From JAHJQZ01 sp963667595 (GTDB lineage Bacteria; Pseudomonadota; Alphaproteobacteria; Rhizobiales; Devosiaceae), in contig CAXXWD010000001.1 of the NCBI GenBank assembly GCA_963667595.2, positions 372,001 through 436,000 on the forward strand: DNA of 64,000 nt, given 5' to 3'. The notes below the pieces were generated by a model that was not told the DNA's origin, made no database searches, and saw nothing but the letters and a program-made list of their open reading frames with translations. Positions 17,466 to 26,563 of the stretch are shown here, one piece after another. The first letter of the stretch is position 1, and each line of letters opens with the position of its first letter. Both the position numbers and the translations under genes were made by a program.

Positions 17466-18080
17466 ATGAGTGAGCAAGTGATGAAGTCCGCCATTCTGGA
17501 GTCTGCGGCAAAACAGTTCGCGGAAAACGGATACAGCGCCGTCTCCATGCGCGATGTGGCTGGAAAAGTCGGCACCACACCGGCGAACATTTACTACCAC
17601 TTTCAAAGTAAAGAGGGGTTGATACAGGCTGTTCTGATCAATGAACTGTCCGTAAAAGCCAATTCAGTGATGAGCGTATTGTCCTCGAATGAGGCAATAG
17701 AAACCAAGATAAACAAATTTACAAATCTGTTCGTTCATCTTCTAGCAGAAGATTCTGTGTTTTTTCGTCTTGTCATAAGAGAATTGCTGGATGGCGACGA
17801 AAAAAGACGTCAGTGGCTGGCCAAGACCGTTTTCATTCAACCATTCAAACTGCTTGAATCCTTCGCGGGCGAATTATCTGGCGAGATAGATTCAAAACTA
17901 ACGGCAATATCGATTATCAGCGCAATGCTCGGCCACATACAACTGTCCGGTATTTTGAGACATATCACGGATGGTCAGGACGATATCGTTAACCCGGATA
18001 TAATAGCAGCGCATATCGCAGGAATGCTGCGCCGGACTTTTCTCATCAATCCAGAAACTAACGGAGCCTATAAATGTTGA
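17466..18080 (+). CDS. TetR-family regulator of an RND efflux operon
   Basis: A 204-residue protein. The DNA-binding domain is ILESAAKQFAENGYSAVS, then VAGKVGTTPANIYYHFQSKE, followed by a helical ligand domain with a YfiR/CerR-like feel. The ATG follows AGGA. Its last codons overlap the adaptor gene by 7 bp, so all three genes are cotranscribed and the regulator likely autoregulates the pump. Codon use is less GC-rich here than in neighbouring genes, suggesting transfer or a distinct history. Confidence 0.92.
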   Translation: MSEQVMKSAILESAAKQFAENGYSAVSMRDVAGKVGTTPANIYYHFQSKEGLIQAVLINELSVKANSVMSVLSSNEAIETKINKFTNLFVHLLAEDSVFFRLVIRELLDGDEKRRQWLAKTVFIQPFKLLESFAGELSGEIDSKLTAISIISAMLGHIQLSGILRHITDGQDDIVNPDIIAAHIAGMLRRTFLINPETNGAYKC

Positions 18081-19150
18081 GAATCGTGTACGCAGCATCT
18101 GCTTTTGTGCTTACTGTTTCTTTATTGGCGTATTCGTCCGGATATTCTCATGAGGCTGTTCCCGCCGCACCTGTTGAAATTGTTGCTGGCGGTGTCGAAC
18201 TTGCGGACGTGCCGGTGAGCGTAGCCGTGCCCGGCTCGATCGTCTCGGATGGCAGAATAGACGTTTCTTCGCGCATTATCGGCTTTATCGAGCAACTGGA
18301 CGTACGCGAGGGACAAACGGTGTCCCGCGGCGATGTTCTGGTGCGCATAGACTCCACGGACGTAGACGCAACGATCCGCCAGGCAAGGGCCGCAGTGCTC
18401 GCGGCAGAGAAAACGCTGGAAGACAGCCAGCTGGACGCTGAAAAGTACCGGAACCTGTCGACCTCCGGCACGATTTCATCGGAGGCCCTGCGCAAGGCAG
18501 AACTCGGCACGGAGATCGCCCGGATCAATCTCGACAAGGCCCAATCCGCCGTCAAGGCAGCCGAGGCGCAGAAGGAATATACGACCATCACCAGCCCGGT
18601 CGATGGTGTCATTGTCTCGGTTGCCAAGCGCCGCGGAGAAATGGCGACGACGGGTGCAACTCTTGTTACCGTGGAATCGCGTGAGGTTCTGCTGTTCAAG
18701 GCATATATTTCCGAGAAGGATCTGGCAGCGATCGACACGGAGCAGACGGTGCCCATCCGCATCGATACCCTGGGGGATCGCGTTTTTGAAGGGCGCTTGC
18801 GCGGCATCGTGCCTTCCGCTGATGGCGTGACCCGGCGCTACGAGATCAATATTGTCATGCCAAAGACGTCTGCGCTCCTGCCAGGAATGTTTGGCCGCGC
18901 GGAAATTGTTCTCGGGCACCAAAAGGCGCCTGTCGTGCCAAAATCCGCGCTCGTCGATCGTGGCGGACTGGAAGGTGTCTTCGTTCTTGCCGATGGCAAA
19001 GCCGCGTTTCGATGGCTGCGTTTGGGCAAGGAATGGAACGGCTTGAGGGTGGTCACAGCCGGCCTTTTTGGTGGAGAGACAATCGCCCTCACGGCAAATG
19101 ACAGCATTCGCGACGGGTCTGCAATTTCTGCTGTTGAGAACGCACAATGA
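18074..19150 (+). CDS. RND efflux periplasmic adaptor (membrane fusion protein)
   Basis: A 358-residue HlyD/AcrA-type adaptor that links an inner-membrane RND pump to an outer-membrane channel. A signal or anchor helix spans residues 5-22. Lipoyl halves are visible in GFIEQLDVREGQTVSRGDVLVR and TTITSPVDGVIVSVAKRRGE, with a coiled-coil hairpin between them (IRQARAAVLAAEKTLEDSQ and following). A beta-barrel with AEIVLGHQKAPVVPKSALV follows. It overlaps the TetR gene by 7 bp and the pump by 4 bp. No TolC-like gene is nearby, so an external channel must be shared. Confidence 0.93.
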   Translation: MLRIVYAASAFVLTVSLLAYSSGYSHEAVPAAPVEIVAGGVELADVPVSVAVPGSIVSDGRIDVSSRIIGFIEQLDVREGQTVSRGDVLVRIDSTDVDATIRQARAAVLAAEKTLEDSQLDAEKYRNLSTSGTISSEALRKAELGTEIARINLDKAQSAVKAAEAQKEYTTITSPVDGVIVSVAKRRGEMATTGATLVTVESREVLLFKAYISEKDLAAIDTEQTVPIRIDTLGDRVFEGRLRGIVPSADGVTRRYEINIVMPKTSALLPGMFGRAEIVLGHQKAPVVPKSALVDRGGLEGVFVLADGKAAFRWLRLGKEWNGLRVVTAGLFGGETIALTANDSIRDGSAISAVENAQ

Positions 19151-22100
19151 CCCCGACCAAACTCAATCTGGCCGGGCGACTGGCTCAAAACTTCGTGACA
19201 TCGCGGCTGACGGCGATCCTCATTGTCGGGATGCTTCTTTTGGGTGTGTTTGCGATCGTGCAAACGCCAAGAGAGGAAAATCCTCAGATCCTGGTGCCCG
19301 GAGCCATGGTGGCTGTGACCTTGCCGGGGGCCTCGGCCCAGGAAGTCGAGAGACTTGTCGTCACGCCTCTTGAGGCCCTGCTCAGCCAGATGGCCGGCGT
19401 TGATCATACCTCGGGATCGGCGCAGGATTCCCTGGGGATGGTGCAGGTCCAGTTCGAGGTCGGACAGCCTAAGGAAGAGGCTCTCGTCAGGATCTACGAT
19501 CGGATTATTGCGAGCAAGAGCGTGCTGCCATCCGACGCCGGCACGCCGATTGTTACATCGGTCGATGCGGATGATGTTCCAATCGTCACGGTCACGCTCG
19601 CATCCGCACAGTACGACGATTATGCGCTCAAGCGCATCGCGGATCGCATGGCCGAGCGTCTGCAGAGCGTCAAGAACGTTTCGGTTATTTCGCTCAAAGG
19701 CGGGCGCGACCGCGAAATCGGCATTGAGTTCGATCCTGCGCGCCTCCAGGCGTTTGGCATCACGATCAACCAGGCCTATTCGGCCGTGCAGGCAAGCAAT
19801 CTGTCTGCACCGCTCGGTTCAACGGTGCGCGACGGGCATGTTGAAGATATCGCTCTGTCGGCCCAGTTCACCTCGGCTGACGACATCAAGAACCAGATAC
19901 TGGCCACTTCAGGCGGTCGCCCCGTCTATGTCGGCGACGTGGCAACGGTAACCGATGGCCCTCCAGCAGAAACCTCAAAGTTCAGTCGCTTCTCTTTTGG
20001 TCCCGCCGATAAGCGCTTTGCTACGGCTCCAAGTGACATGGCAGCGGTGACCGTCGCGATTGCCAAGGCGCGCGGATCGAACGCGGTCAAGGTTGCCGAT
20101 GCCGTTATCGAACGCGTCGAGCGAATTCGTGCCTCATTCGTGCCAGACGGCGTCGACGTCATCGTCACGCGAAACGATGGACAAAAGGCCGATGAGGCTG
20201 TCAATCTGCTGCTCGAGCATTTGCTCATTGCCTTGGGTACGGTGGCACTCGTGCTGCTGGTCTTTCTCGGATGGCGCGAAGCGCTGATCGTTACGATAAC
20301 TGTTCCGCTTATCTTCTCGATCACTCTGCTCGCCGACTATCTGTTGGGAATAACGATCAATCGCGTCACGCTGTTCGGACTGATCCTGTCTCTGGGACTG
20401 CTGGTCGACGCCGCAATCGTCGTCATTGAAAACATTCATCGGCACTACGCCACGCCAAACGCGAAACTTGCCAAGGACGAAATGACCGTTCTTGCAACCA
20501 ACGAGATCGGCAATGCCACCAATCTGGCAACCCTGGCGATCATGCTGGTTTTCCTGTCGCTTCTGACCATCTCGGGGATGGCCGGAGACTTTTTCTATCC
20601 CGTCGCCGTGACTGTGCCTGTGGCGATGGCAGCATCGATATTCGTGGCCTACACCGTTACCCCCTGGGGCGCCAATCGCTGGCTGCATCGCCACAAGACA
20701 GCCGATGACGCCGAAGCAGCCGATGCCGAAAAGAAGACACCAAAAGCAGGTCTGCTGGAACGATCCTATCTCAGGCTGATAACGCCGCTGCTGTCGCGCC
20801 GCTCCTGGCAGATCGGTCTTCTTGCGTTGATTGTGGTGGCATTCATTGCTTCTGGCATGCAGGGCGCCTGGCAATTCGTAAGGCCCTCCGGAGTCGGTGG
20901 CCCCGTCGCCTGGTTTGGTGTGCCGATCGGTTTTCTGCCAAAGGATAACAAGAACACCTTCAACGTCGTCTTCTGGATGCCCGAAGACAGCCCTGTCGAA
21001 GAAACAGATCGACTTGTGCGGGACGTTGGCCGCTTGCTGGCTCAGGACAAAAACGTGCTGAACTATCAAAGCTGGGTCGGACAGGCCGGCATTGCCGACT
21101 TCAACGGGCTTTTTCAGGGGACGACCGCGCGCGTGGGCAACGCCGTCGCGGAGATCCGGGTCAACCTGGTGGACAAGAACGATCGCGACACCAGCTCGAT
21201 CGAGATCGTGCGCACCCTGCGTCCGAAAATCGACAAGCTGCGTGAAAACTATCCGGGATCCAGGGTTTCGCTGGTTGAAGATCCGCCGGGCATTCCGGTA
21301 CGGGCGACGGTTCTGGCCGAGTTATACGGTCCCGATCCCGAAGGATTGCGCGCGCTTTCCGAAAAGGTGCTCAAAGAGTTTGAGGCAACCTATGACGTGG
21401 TGGATCTGACGGACACCGAGCCGGTTGATGTGGGCGAGAACCGCATTGTTCCTGACAAGGAGAAAGCGGCGCTTTCAGGTGTGTCCGTCTACCAGATCTA
21501 TCAAGTGCTGGAACTCGTTTATGGCGGTACGGAACCAGGCCGCGTGCACCTTGACGGTGAAACGAACCCCGTCACGGTGCGGGCCTTTGTGCCGCGCCGC
21601 TATGAAGTCGATCCCACGCGACTTGACGGGCTTTTCGTCGGTAATGCCAACGGCGATCCCGTGCCGCTTGCCGAACTGGTTCGGGTTGTTCCGGCCAACG
21701 CCAATCGTGTCATTCAGCATCGCGACAACGAAAAGGTCAGTTTCGTCGGTGGAGAGCTGTCCAACTCGGTCCCGATGTATGCGGTTCTTGATCTGCAAAA
21801 GCGCCTCGACGGCATGATCGCGCCGGATGGGCGTCCTCTGCGCATCGGCAATCTGGGCGTAAACAGCGAAGAGCCGGACGTTATCGATGGCTACCAGCTC
21901 CTTTGGGGCGGAGAGATGCGTCTGACGATCGACATCTATCGCGACATGGGAATTGCGCTCGGAGGCGCTTTGCTTTTCGTCTATCTGCTTCTTGTCGCCT
22001 ACTATCGCTCGTTCCAGATTCCGCTCATCGCCATGTCGGCGGTACCGCTCGGCCTCATCGGTATTTTCCCCGGGCACTGGCTTCTGGGTGCGGATTTCTC

Positions 22101-22464
22101 GGCCACCTCGATGGTCGGCATCATCGCCCTTGCCGGGGTCGTGGTTCGCAACTCACTGCTGATCATTGACTTCATCAGGGACAATCAGAAAGCGGGCATG
22201 CCGCTCGATGTCGCCGTGCGTCAGGCTGGCGCCATTCGACTGCGTCCCATTCTGCTCACCATGCTGGCAATTATATTCGGATCAGCCATCATGGTCAGCG
22301 ATCCCGTCTTCGGCGGACTGGCCATTTCGCTTATCTTCGGAACGCTGGTTTCCACCACTCTGGCGGTTTTCGTGGTGCCGATCCTCTATTACGGCTTCGC
22401 GCGAAAGAACCCCCAGGAAACAGCAGACTTTCATACGGATGAATCTGCACCGGTGGCGACATGA
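19147..22464 (+). CDS. RND-family efflux permease
   Basis: 1105 residues, close to the family norm, starting next to the adaptor (ATGA overlap). The first transmembrane helix is TAILIVGMLLLGVFAIVQTP, and large periplasmic loops precede helices 2-6 and 8-12. The proton-relay region includes GLLVDAAIVVIENIHRHY in helix 4, and the second half carries IIALAGVVVRNSLLIIDFI. Features such as PREENPQILVPGAMVAVTLP place it among AcrB/MexF-like or unassigned HAE-type pumps rather than CzcA metal pumps. It drives proton-coupled export; the substrate is unknown. Confidence 0.94.
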   Translation: MTPTKLNLAGRLAQNFVTSRLTAILIVGMLLLGVFAIVQTPREENPQILVPGAMVAVTLPGASAQEVERLVVTPLEALLSQMAGVDHTSGSAQDSLGMVQVQFEVGQPKEEALVRIYDRIIASKSVLPSDAGTPIVTSVDADDVPIVTVTLASAQYDDYALKRIADRMAERLQSVKNVSVISLKGGRDREIGIEFDPARLQAFGITINQAYSAVQASNLSAPLGSTVRDGHVEDIALSAQFTSADDIKNQILATSGGRPVYVGDVATVTDGPPAETSKFSRFSFGPADKRFATAPSDMAAVTVAIAKARGSNAVKVADAVIERVERIRASFVPDGVDVIVTRNDGQKADEAVNLLLEHLLIALGTVALVLLVFLGWREALIVTITVPLIFSITLLADYLLGITINRVTLFGLILSLGLLVDAAIVVIENIHRHYATPNAKLAKDEMTVLATNEIGNATNLATLAIMLVFLSLLTISGMAGDFFYPVAVTVPVAMAASIFVAYTVTPWGANRWLHRHKTADDAEAADAEKKTPKAGLLERSYLRLITPLLSRRSWQIGLLALIVVAFIASGMQGAWQFVRPSGVGGPVAWFGVPIGFLPKDNKNTFNVVFWMPEDSPVEETDRLVRDVGRLLAQDKNVLNYQSWVGQAGIADFNGLFQGTTARVGNAVAEIRVNLVDKNDRDTSSIEIVRTLRPKIDKLRENYPGSRVSLVEDPPGIPVRATVLAELYGPDPEGLRALSEKVLKEFEATYDVVDLTDTEPVDVGENRIVPDKEKAALSGVSVYQIYQVLELVYGGTEPGRVHLDGETNPVTVRAFVPRRYEVDPTRLDGLFVGNANGDPVPLAELVRVVPANANRVIQHRDNEKVSFVGGELSNSVPMYAVLDLQKRLDGMIAPDGRPLRIGNLGVNSEEPDVIDGYQLLWGGEMRLTIDIYRDMGIALGGALLFVYLLLVAYYRSFQIPLIAMSAVPLGLIGIFPGHWLLGADFSATSMVGIIALAGVVVRNSLLIIDFIRDNQKAGMPLDVAVRQAGAIRLRPILLTMLAIIFGSAIMVSDPVFGGLAISLIFGTLVSTTLAVFVVPILYYGFARKNPQETADFHTDESAPVAT

Positions 22465-23130
22465 TCGGGATAACAGGCAAATAACCGCTGCGTAGTCCTT
22501 GATTGAGCAGAGCTGCATGTCTGCTCTCGGCGATAAGCGATTGGCCATGGATGACTGAAATGAGGTCTGCAGCCATCATATTGATCCAGCGTCTGGGAAC
22601 GGCAGCTTCTCTCCTCCGGCAGATGAAAGCCGCCAGTACGCTTGCGGTCCCTTTCCTGCCAAAAGTAGCCGGTCAGGAAAGCGCCCCGAAACAGAACGGC
22701 AGCTAACGGCAAATATGGGGCCGCCAGCTGACTGGCAGTTTTTAGGCAGAAGAGCAAAAAAAGCTGCCCCTTCATCCATAGGAACAAGGCCGGTCTACTG
22801 ACCGCAACCTATGCCGCAGATTGTGCCGGTGTCGACGACCAAGTCGACATCCACACCAAGAGATGCTGAAAGGGATCGAGTTGTCGACGCTTCTCGGCGT
22901 TGGAATCGAGCTCACCTTCGGCGGCAATAAGGGCGATCTGATCAAATCCATTCGCGAGTCTGCTCGAAACAGCGCTAGTCACGCCGGCTGAAGCATCACT
23001 GAGAAAATCGTAACCGAACTGGTGTCGCTAAGGTACTGGCAACGCTGGCAAACCGCCATGCTTCCTGAAATCCATCACGACATTGCTTCTCAATTCTCCT
23101 TTTCTTCCCTTTTGCAAAAAGCCAGGCGTT
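22465..23130. other. Long intergenic region with no convincing gene
   Basis: No open frame here has a recognised domain. A weak hairpin followed by T5 (GCCAG/CTGGC at 22723-22736) could terminate the efflux operon. A 42-codon frame at 22863-22991 (MLKGIELSTLLGVGIELTFG and on) has coding-like composition and may be a scrap of a lost gene, but I do not recognise it. The promoter of the downstream ABC operon must lie at the right end. Confidence 0.4.
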
Positions 23131-23174
23131 CAAGTAAAGCGCTTACGTAAACGCTTGCGTAAGCGCTTTACTTG
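23131..23174. promoter_or_regulatory. Cluster of three overlapping LacI-type operators in a 44-bp palindrome
   Basis: Perfect 17-bp arms CAAGTAAAGCGCTTACG (23131-23147) and CGTAAGCGCTTTACTTG (23158-23174) flank TAAACGCTTG. Each arm contains a GTAAAGCGCTTAC-type LacI operator, and the spacer with its flanks makes a third (GTAAACGCTTGC). It lies about 130 bp upstream of the ABC operon, which ends with a LacI-family gene, the obvious candidate to bind it. Confidence 0.8.
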
Positions 23175-23307
23175 CGTTAGCGTCTGTGATTGTTGGGAGG
23201 TTCCGAAGCCACGAGGGCCTCGGAGATGAGGAGCAAAGCGGCAGTTCGTAGAGGGTGAAAAAGCTCTCATAGACTGCCGTACATGACGAAATTCAGGGAG
23301 GATCACC

Positions 23308-24606
23308 GTGACTATTTTTGGAAAATTACCGCGCCGCTACGTGCTTGGACTGGTGGGAGGACTCACGGCAACCGTGGCCATGATGTCTGCTACTGCCGCA
23401 TTCGCGGATCCGGTGGAATTGCGCTATTTCTATCGCGCGCCGTGGCCGTCCTCAGAGATCTATGCCAATTGGCTGATCGACGAATGGAACAAGAAAAATG
23501 GCGATCGCATCCACGTGACCGGCGCCGCTGTCGATGGCGAAACCTACAAGACCAAACAGGCAATCGAGCTGAACTCGTCCAATCCGCCCGACGTCTTCTA
23601 TTCCTGGGAAGGCGGTCGAGCCAAGGAAGTCATCGACAATGGCTTCGCGGCCGATCTGACGCCCTATTACAAGAAGTACAAATGGGCTGACGTGCTGGTG
23701 CCCGCCGGCGTGAGCCTAGCTACTTTCGACGGCAAGCAATACTTCGTGCCGACCGAGGTAGGGGCTTCCGTCGTCTGGTATCGCACTGACCTGTATGAGC
23801 AGCTTGGTCTTGCGGTTCCCCAAACCTGGGATGAGTTGATGGCCAATGCCGAAGCGGCAAAAAAGGCCGGTCTGACCCCGTTCCAGCTGGCCAACCAGAA
23901 GAAATGGCCATCACAGTTCATGTGGTCCGCCATGATGGTCAACAAGTATGGTCTGGACACCTATGACGGTTTGATCAATCGCACCATTTCGTGGACGGAC
24001 GAGCGCGCCGTCGACATCACACAGATGATGGTCGACCTTGCCAAGAATGGCATGTTCGAGGACAGCTTCAACTCGGTCGATCTGGCACCGGCTTTCGTGC
24101 CGTGGAACCAGGGTAAAGCGCTGATGTGGTATCAGGGCTCGTTCAACCTCGGATCGTTCCGCGGCGAGAAGGACGTCTGCTGCACGGTGCCAATGGACTT
24201 CTTCCGCATGCCGGCGTTCCCAGGCCACGATCCCATCATGTCGGTCTTCGCCGAAGACACTCTCATGATCCATGCCAAGAGCCCGCACAAGGACGAAGCG
24301 GCCGAGTTCATCAACTGGGTGGTCAGCAAGCCGGCGATGAGCGAAAAGCTCATCCTCGACAAGCCGTTCCCCTCGCGCAAAGATGCGAATCTGAGCGGTC
24401 TTTCCGACATGGAACAGCGCTTGGCACAGGCCATCGCCGATTCCGGCTCGTTCACCTTCATGCATGTGGACCATGCCGTGTTGCCGGCCATTTCCGACAA
24501 GTTCCTGGACGGCGTGCAAGGAGCGCTTGCAGGTGCGATGACAGCTCAGCAAGCGATGGAATTGATCGAGGCCGAGGCTCAGCGCAGCGCCGGGCCGGTT
24601 AAATAG
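23308..24606 (+). CDS. Extracellular sugar-binding protein of an ABC transporter
   Basis: A 432-residue periplasmic protein of solute-binding family 1. The signal peptide ends near residue 33 (ATAAFA-DP). The mature protein has RYFYRAPWPSSEIYANW, NSSNPPDVFYSWEGG and the late SVFAEDTLMIHAKSPHKDEA segment typical of oligosaccharide or sugar binders. It starts at GTG 23308 with GGGAGGA eight bases before it. It is the first gene of a complete CUT1-type import operon under the LacI operators at 23131-23174. Ligand unknown. Confidence 0.92.
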   Translation: MTIFGKLPRRYVLGLVGGLTATVAMMSATAAFADPVELRYFYRAPWPSSEIYANWLIDEWNKKNGDRIHVTGAAVDGETYKTKQAIELNSSNPPDVFYSWEGGRAKEVIDNGFAADLTPYYKKYKWADVLVPAGVSLATFDGKQYFVPTEVGASVVWYRTDLYEQLGLAVPQTWDELMANAEAAKKAGLTPFQLANQKKWPSQFMWSAMMVNKYGLDTYDGLINRTISWTDERAVDITQMMVDLAKNGMFEDSFNSVDLAPAFVPWNQGKALMWYQGSFNLGSFRGEKDVCCTVPMDFFRMPAFPGHDPIMSVFAEDTLMIHAKSPHKDEAAEFINWVVSKPAMSEKLILDKPFPSRKDANLSGLSDMEQRLAQAIADSGSFTFMHVDHAVLPAISDKFLDGVQGALAGAMTAQQAMELIEAEAQRSAGPVK

Positions 24607-24620
24607 ACGCTCCTCCCAAG

Positions 24621-24679
24621 CCTGAGCCAGTGAGCTGGCTCAGGGGCAGCCGGGCGACGCGACCAACTGTCGCCCGGCT
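24621..24679 (+). promoter_or_regulatory. Tandem hairpins after the binding-protein gene
   Basis: Two perfect stem-loops: CCTGAGCCAG/CTGGCTCAGG (24621-24644, 10-bp stem, loop TGAG) and AGCCGGGCGAC/GTCGCCCGGCT (24648-24679, 11-bp stem). No T-run follows, so these more likely stabilise the upstream mRNA or partly attenuate transcription, raising binding-protein levels over the permeases. Confidence 0.65.
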
Positions 24680-24735
24680 GTGCAATCCCCCTGTCTGCAA
24701 GCGTCGTTTCGAAGCGGTTTCTAGCGGGTAAAATA

Positions 24736-25671
24736 ATGTCTCACGCCATCACCAAACCATCCGCCCACTCGTCTGGCAGTCTTCTGAACTGGCTTGCGTC
24801 AAACTGGTTTGTCGCGGTCTTTGGAATCGGTGTTCCCCTGATCGTCTTTGTTGTCTTCATTGGTTATCCGATCGCGTACACCGTTCATTTGTCGTTTTTT
24901 CAATGGAATGGCGCTTCGGCGGAAAAGGTCTTTGTCGGCTTCGACAATTATCGCACCATGTTCGCCGACAGTTATGTCTGGACCAGCCTGTGGAACAACA
25001 TACGCTGGCTTCTGGTTTCCCTCGGCTTTCCGGTGGTTGTCGGCTTCATCATCGCCTATCTGCTCCGTTCCCGTATCGTGCCTGCAGCTGGGCTTGTACG
25101 CACCATTATCTTTTTCCCGGTGACCATGTCGCTAATCGCGGTCGGGCTGATGTTTCTTTTGATCCTCAACCCGCTCTTCGGCGCCTTCAATGTCGCGCTC
25201 AGGTCGATCGGACTGGGCTTTCTCATCCGCGAATGGTTCGGCGACTATCAGGTGGCGATCTACACCCTCGCCATCGTATCCGGTTGGGCCTTCACCGGCA
25301 TGCCGATGATCTTTTACTACGCCGGGCTCGGCAACGTTCCCAAGGAAACGCTGGATGCGGCACGGATCGAGGGTGCCGGCCATTTTCGTATCGCCACCCG
25401 CGTCGCGCTTCCGCAGCTTCGCCCTGTAACGGCGGTGGTGGTCATGCTGACGATCTTTGAATCCTTCCGCGCCTTTGATCTCATCGCGGTGATGACCAAG
25501 GGCGCCCCGTTCGGTAGCACCAACGTGCTTGGCTATCTGGTCTATCTCGAGAGCTTCTGGAATTCGCGCTTCGGCTCCGGAGCGGCGATTTCGGTACTGA
25601 TCCTTTTGATGTCGGGCGGCATCGCCGCACTGGTGCTGGCCACGATCATGCGAGGTGCCTTCGATGATTGA
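24736..25671 (+). CDS. Sugar ABC transporter permease (MalF/UgpA-like)
   Basis: A 311-residue inner-membrane protein with six predicted helices. The first is FVAVFGIGVPLIVFVVFIGY, and the EAA loop that contacts the ATPase is present (PKETLDAARIEGAGHFRIAT). It pairs with the next gene product to form the channel for the sugar captured by the upstream binding protein. The ATG at 24736 has only a weak ribosome site (GCGGGT). Its 3' end overlaps the second permease by 8 bp. Confidence 0.93.
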   Translation: MSHAITKPSAHSSGSLLNWLASNWFVAVFGIGVPLIVFVVFIGYPIAYTVHLSFFQWNGASAEKVFVGFDNYRTMFADSYVWTSLWNNIRWLLVSLGFPVVVGFIIAYLLRSRIVPAAGLVRTIIFFPVTMSLIAVGLMFLLILNPLFGAFNVALRSIGLGFLIREWFGDYQVAIYTLAIVSGWAFTGMPMIFYYAGLGNVPKETLDAARIEGAGHFRIATRVALPQLRPVTAVVVMLTIFESFRAFDLIAVMTKGAPFGSTNVLGYLVYLESFWNSRFGSGAAISVLILLMSGGIAALVLATIMRGAFDD

Positions 25672-26542
25672 TGTTGTCGCGACCATAGCCGCAACCGTCC
25701 GCCGCCGCCGGCCTCTGACCTATTATATCTGGCGCGCGCCGGCGCTGTTTGCGCTCGGCATGTTTCTGCTGCTCTGGCTCGGTCCGTTCATCCTGATCGC
25801 GATGACCTCGGTCAAGTCGAACGCGGACTTCCTCGCCGGACCGTTTTCGTTGCCCACACATCCAACGATCGCGCCCTATGTGACCGTCTGGCAGGCGCTT
25901 GATTTCACCACCCTGCTATCCAACAGTCTGCTCTATGCGACGCTCGGTTCGGCGGGCGCTATGCTTCTTGCCCTGGTTCCGGCCTACGCCCTGTCGCGTA
26001 AGCAGATCCCCGGACAAGGTCTGTTGTTCGGCCTTTTGCTGGTCGGCTTGATGCTGCCGCAACAGACAGTGTTGATCCCGCTTTATCAAACACTCAGGAG
26101 CCTTTCGCTGCTAGACACGAAAATCGGCCTCATCATTGTGCATGCCGCCTACGGAATGCCGGCCCAGGTATTGATCCTGCGGGGTTTTATGACCGGTATT
26201 CCGCGCGAGCTCGACAAGGCCGCCTATGTCGAGGGGGCCACCGATTTCCAGATCTTCCGCAAGATCATCCTGCCGCTTTCGCTGCCAGGCATCGCCGTTG
26301 GCTACACGTTGAACTTCATCGCTATCTGGAAAGAGTTTGTTTTCGGACTGGTGCTGCTCAATTCGGAAGGCAATTTCCCGGTTACCGTAGGCATGCTCAA
26401 GCTCAATTCCGACCGCTATATGTCGGTGTTCAACATGCCGGCTGCGGGTCTGGTGCTGTCGCAGATCCCCATCATAATTCTGTTCATCCTGACTTACCGC
26501 CTACTGTCCTCGGGACAGTTCACCGGCGCGGTCAAGGGCTGA
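25664..26542 (+). CDS. Sugar ABC transporter permease (MalG/UgpE-like)
   Basis: 292 residues with six membrane segments, starting ALFALGMFLLLWLGPFILIA. The EAA loop RELDKAAYVEGATDFQIFRK matches MalG-type permeases. The ATG at 25664 with GAGG upstream is preferred over a GTG three codons earlier. The start overlaps the end of the first permease gene, a common coupling in CUT1 operons. Confidence 0.93.
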   Translation: MIDVVATIAATVRRRRPLTYYIWRAPALFALGMFLLLWLGPFILIAMTSVKSNADFLAGPFSLPTHPTIAPYVTVWQALDFTTLLSNSLLYATLGSAGAMLLALVPAYALSRKQIPGQGLLFGLLLVGLMLPQQTVLIPLYQTLRSLSLLDTKIGLIIVHAAYGMPAQVLILRGFMTGIPRELDKAAYVEGATDFQIFRKIILPLSLPGIAVGYTLNFIAIWKEFVFGLVLLNSEGNFPVTVGMLKLNSDRYMSVFNMPAAGLVLSQIPIIILFILTYRLLSSGQFTGAVKG

Positions 26543-26563
26543 CAAGACTATAGAGGAACCAAA

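Noticed and set aside
20134..21069. 311-codon minus-strand frame inside the RND pump
   Set aside because: Shadow of the RND permease, rich in Gln and His as expected from the complementary strand.
22431..22787. 118-codon minus-strand frame after the RND operon
   Set aside because: Overlaps the end of the permease gene, lacks a ribosome site and resembles no family.
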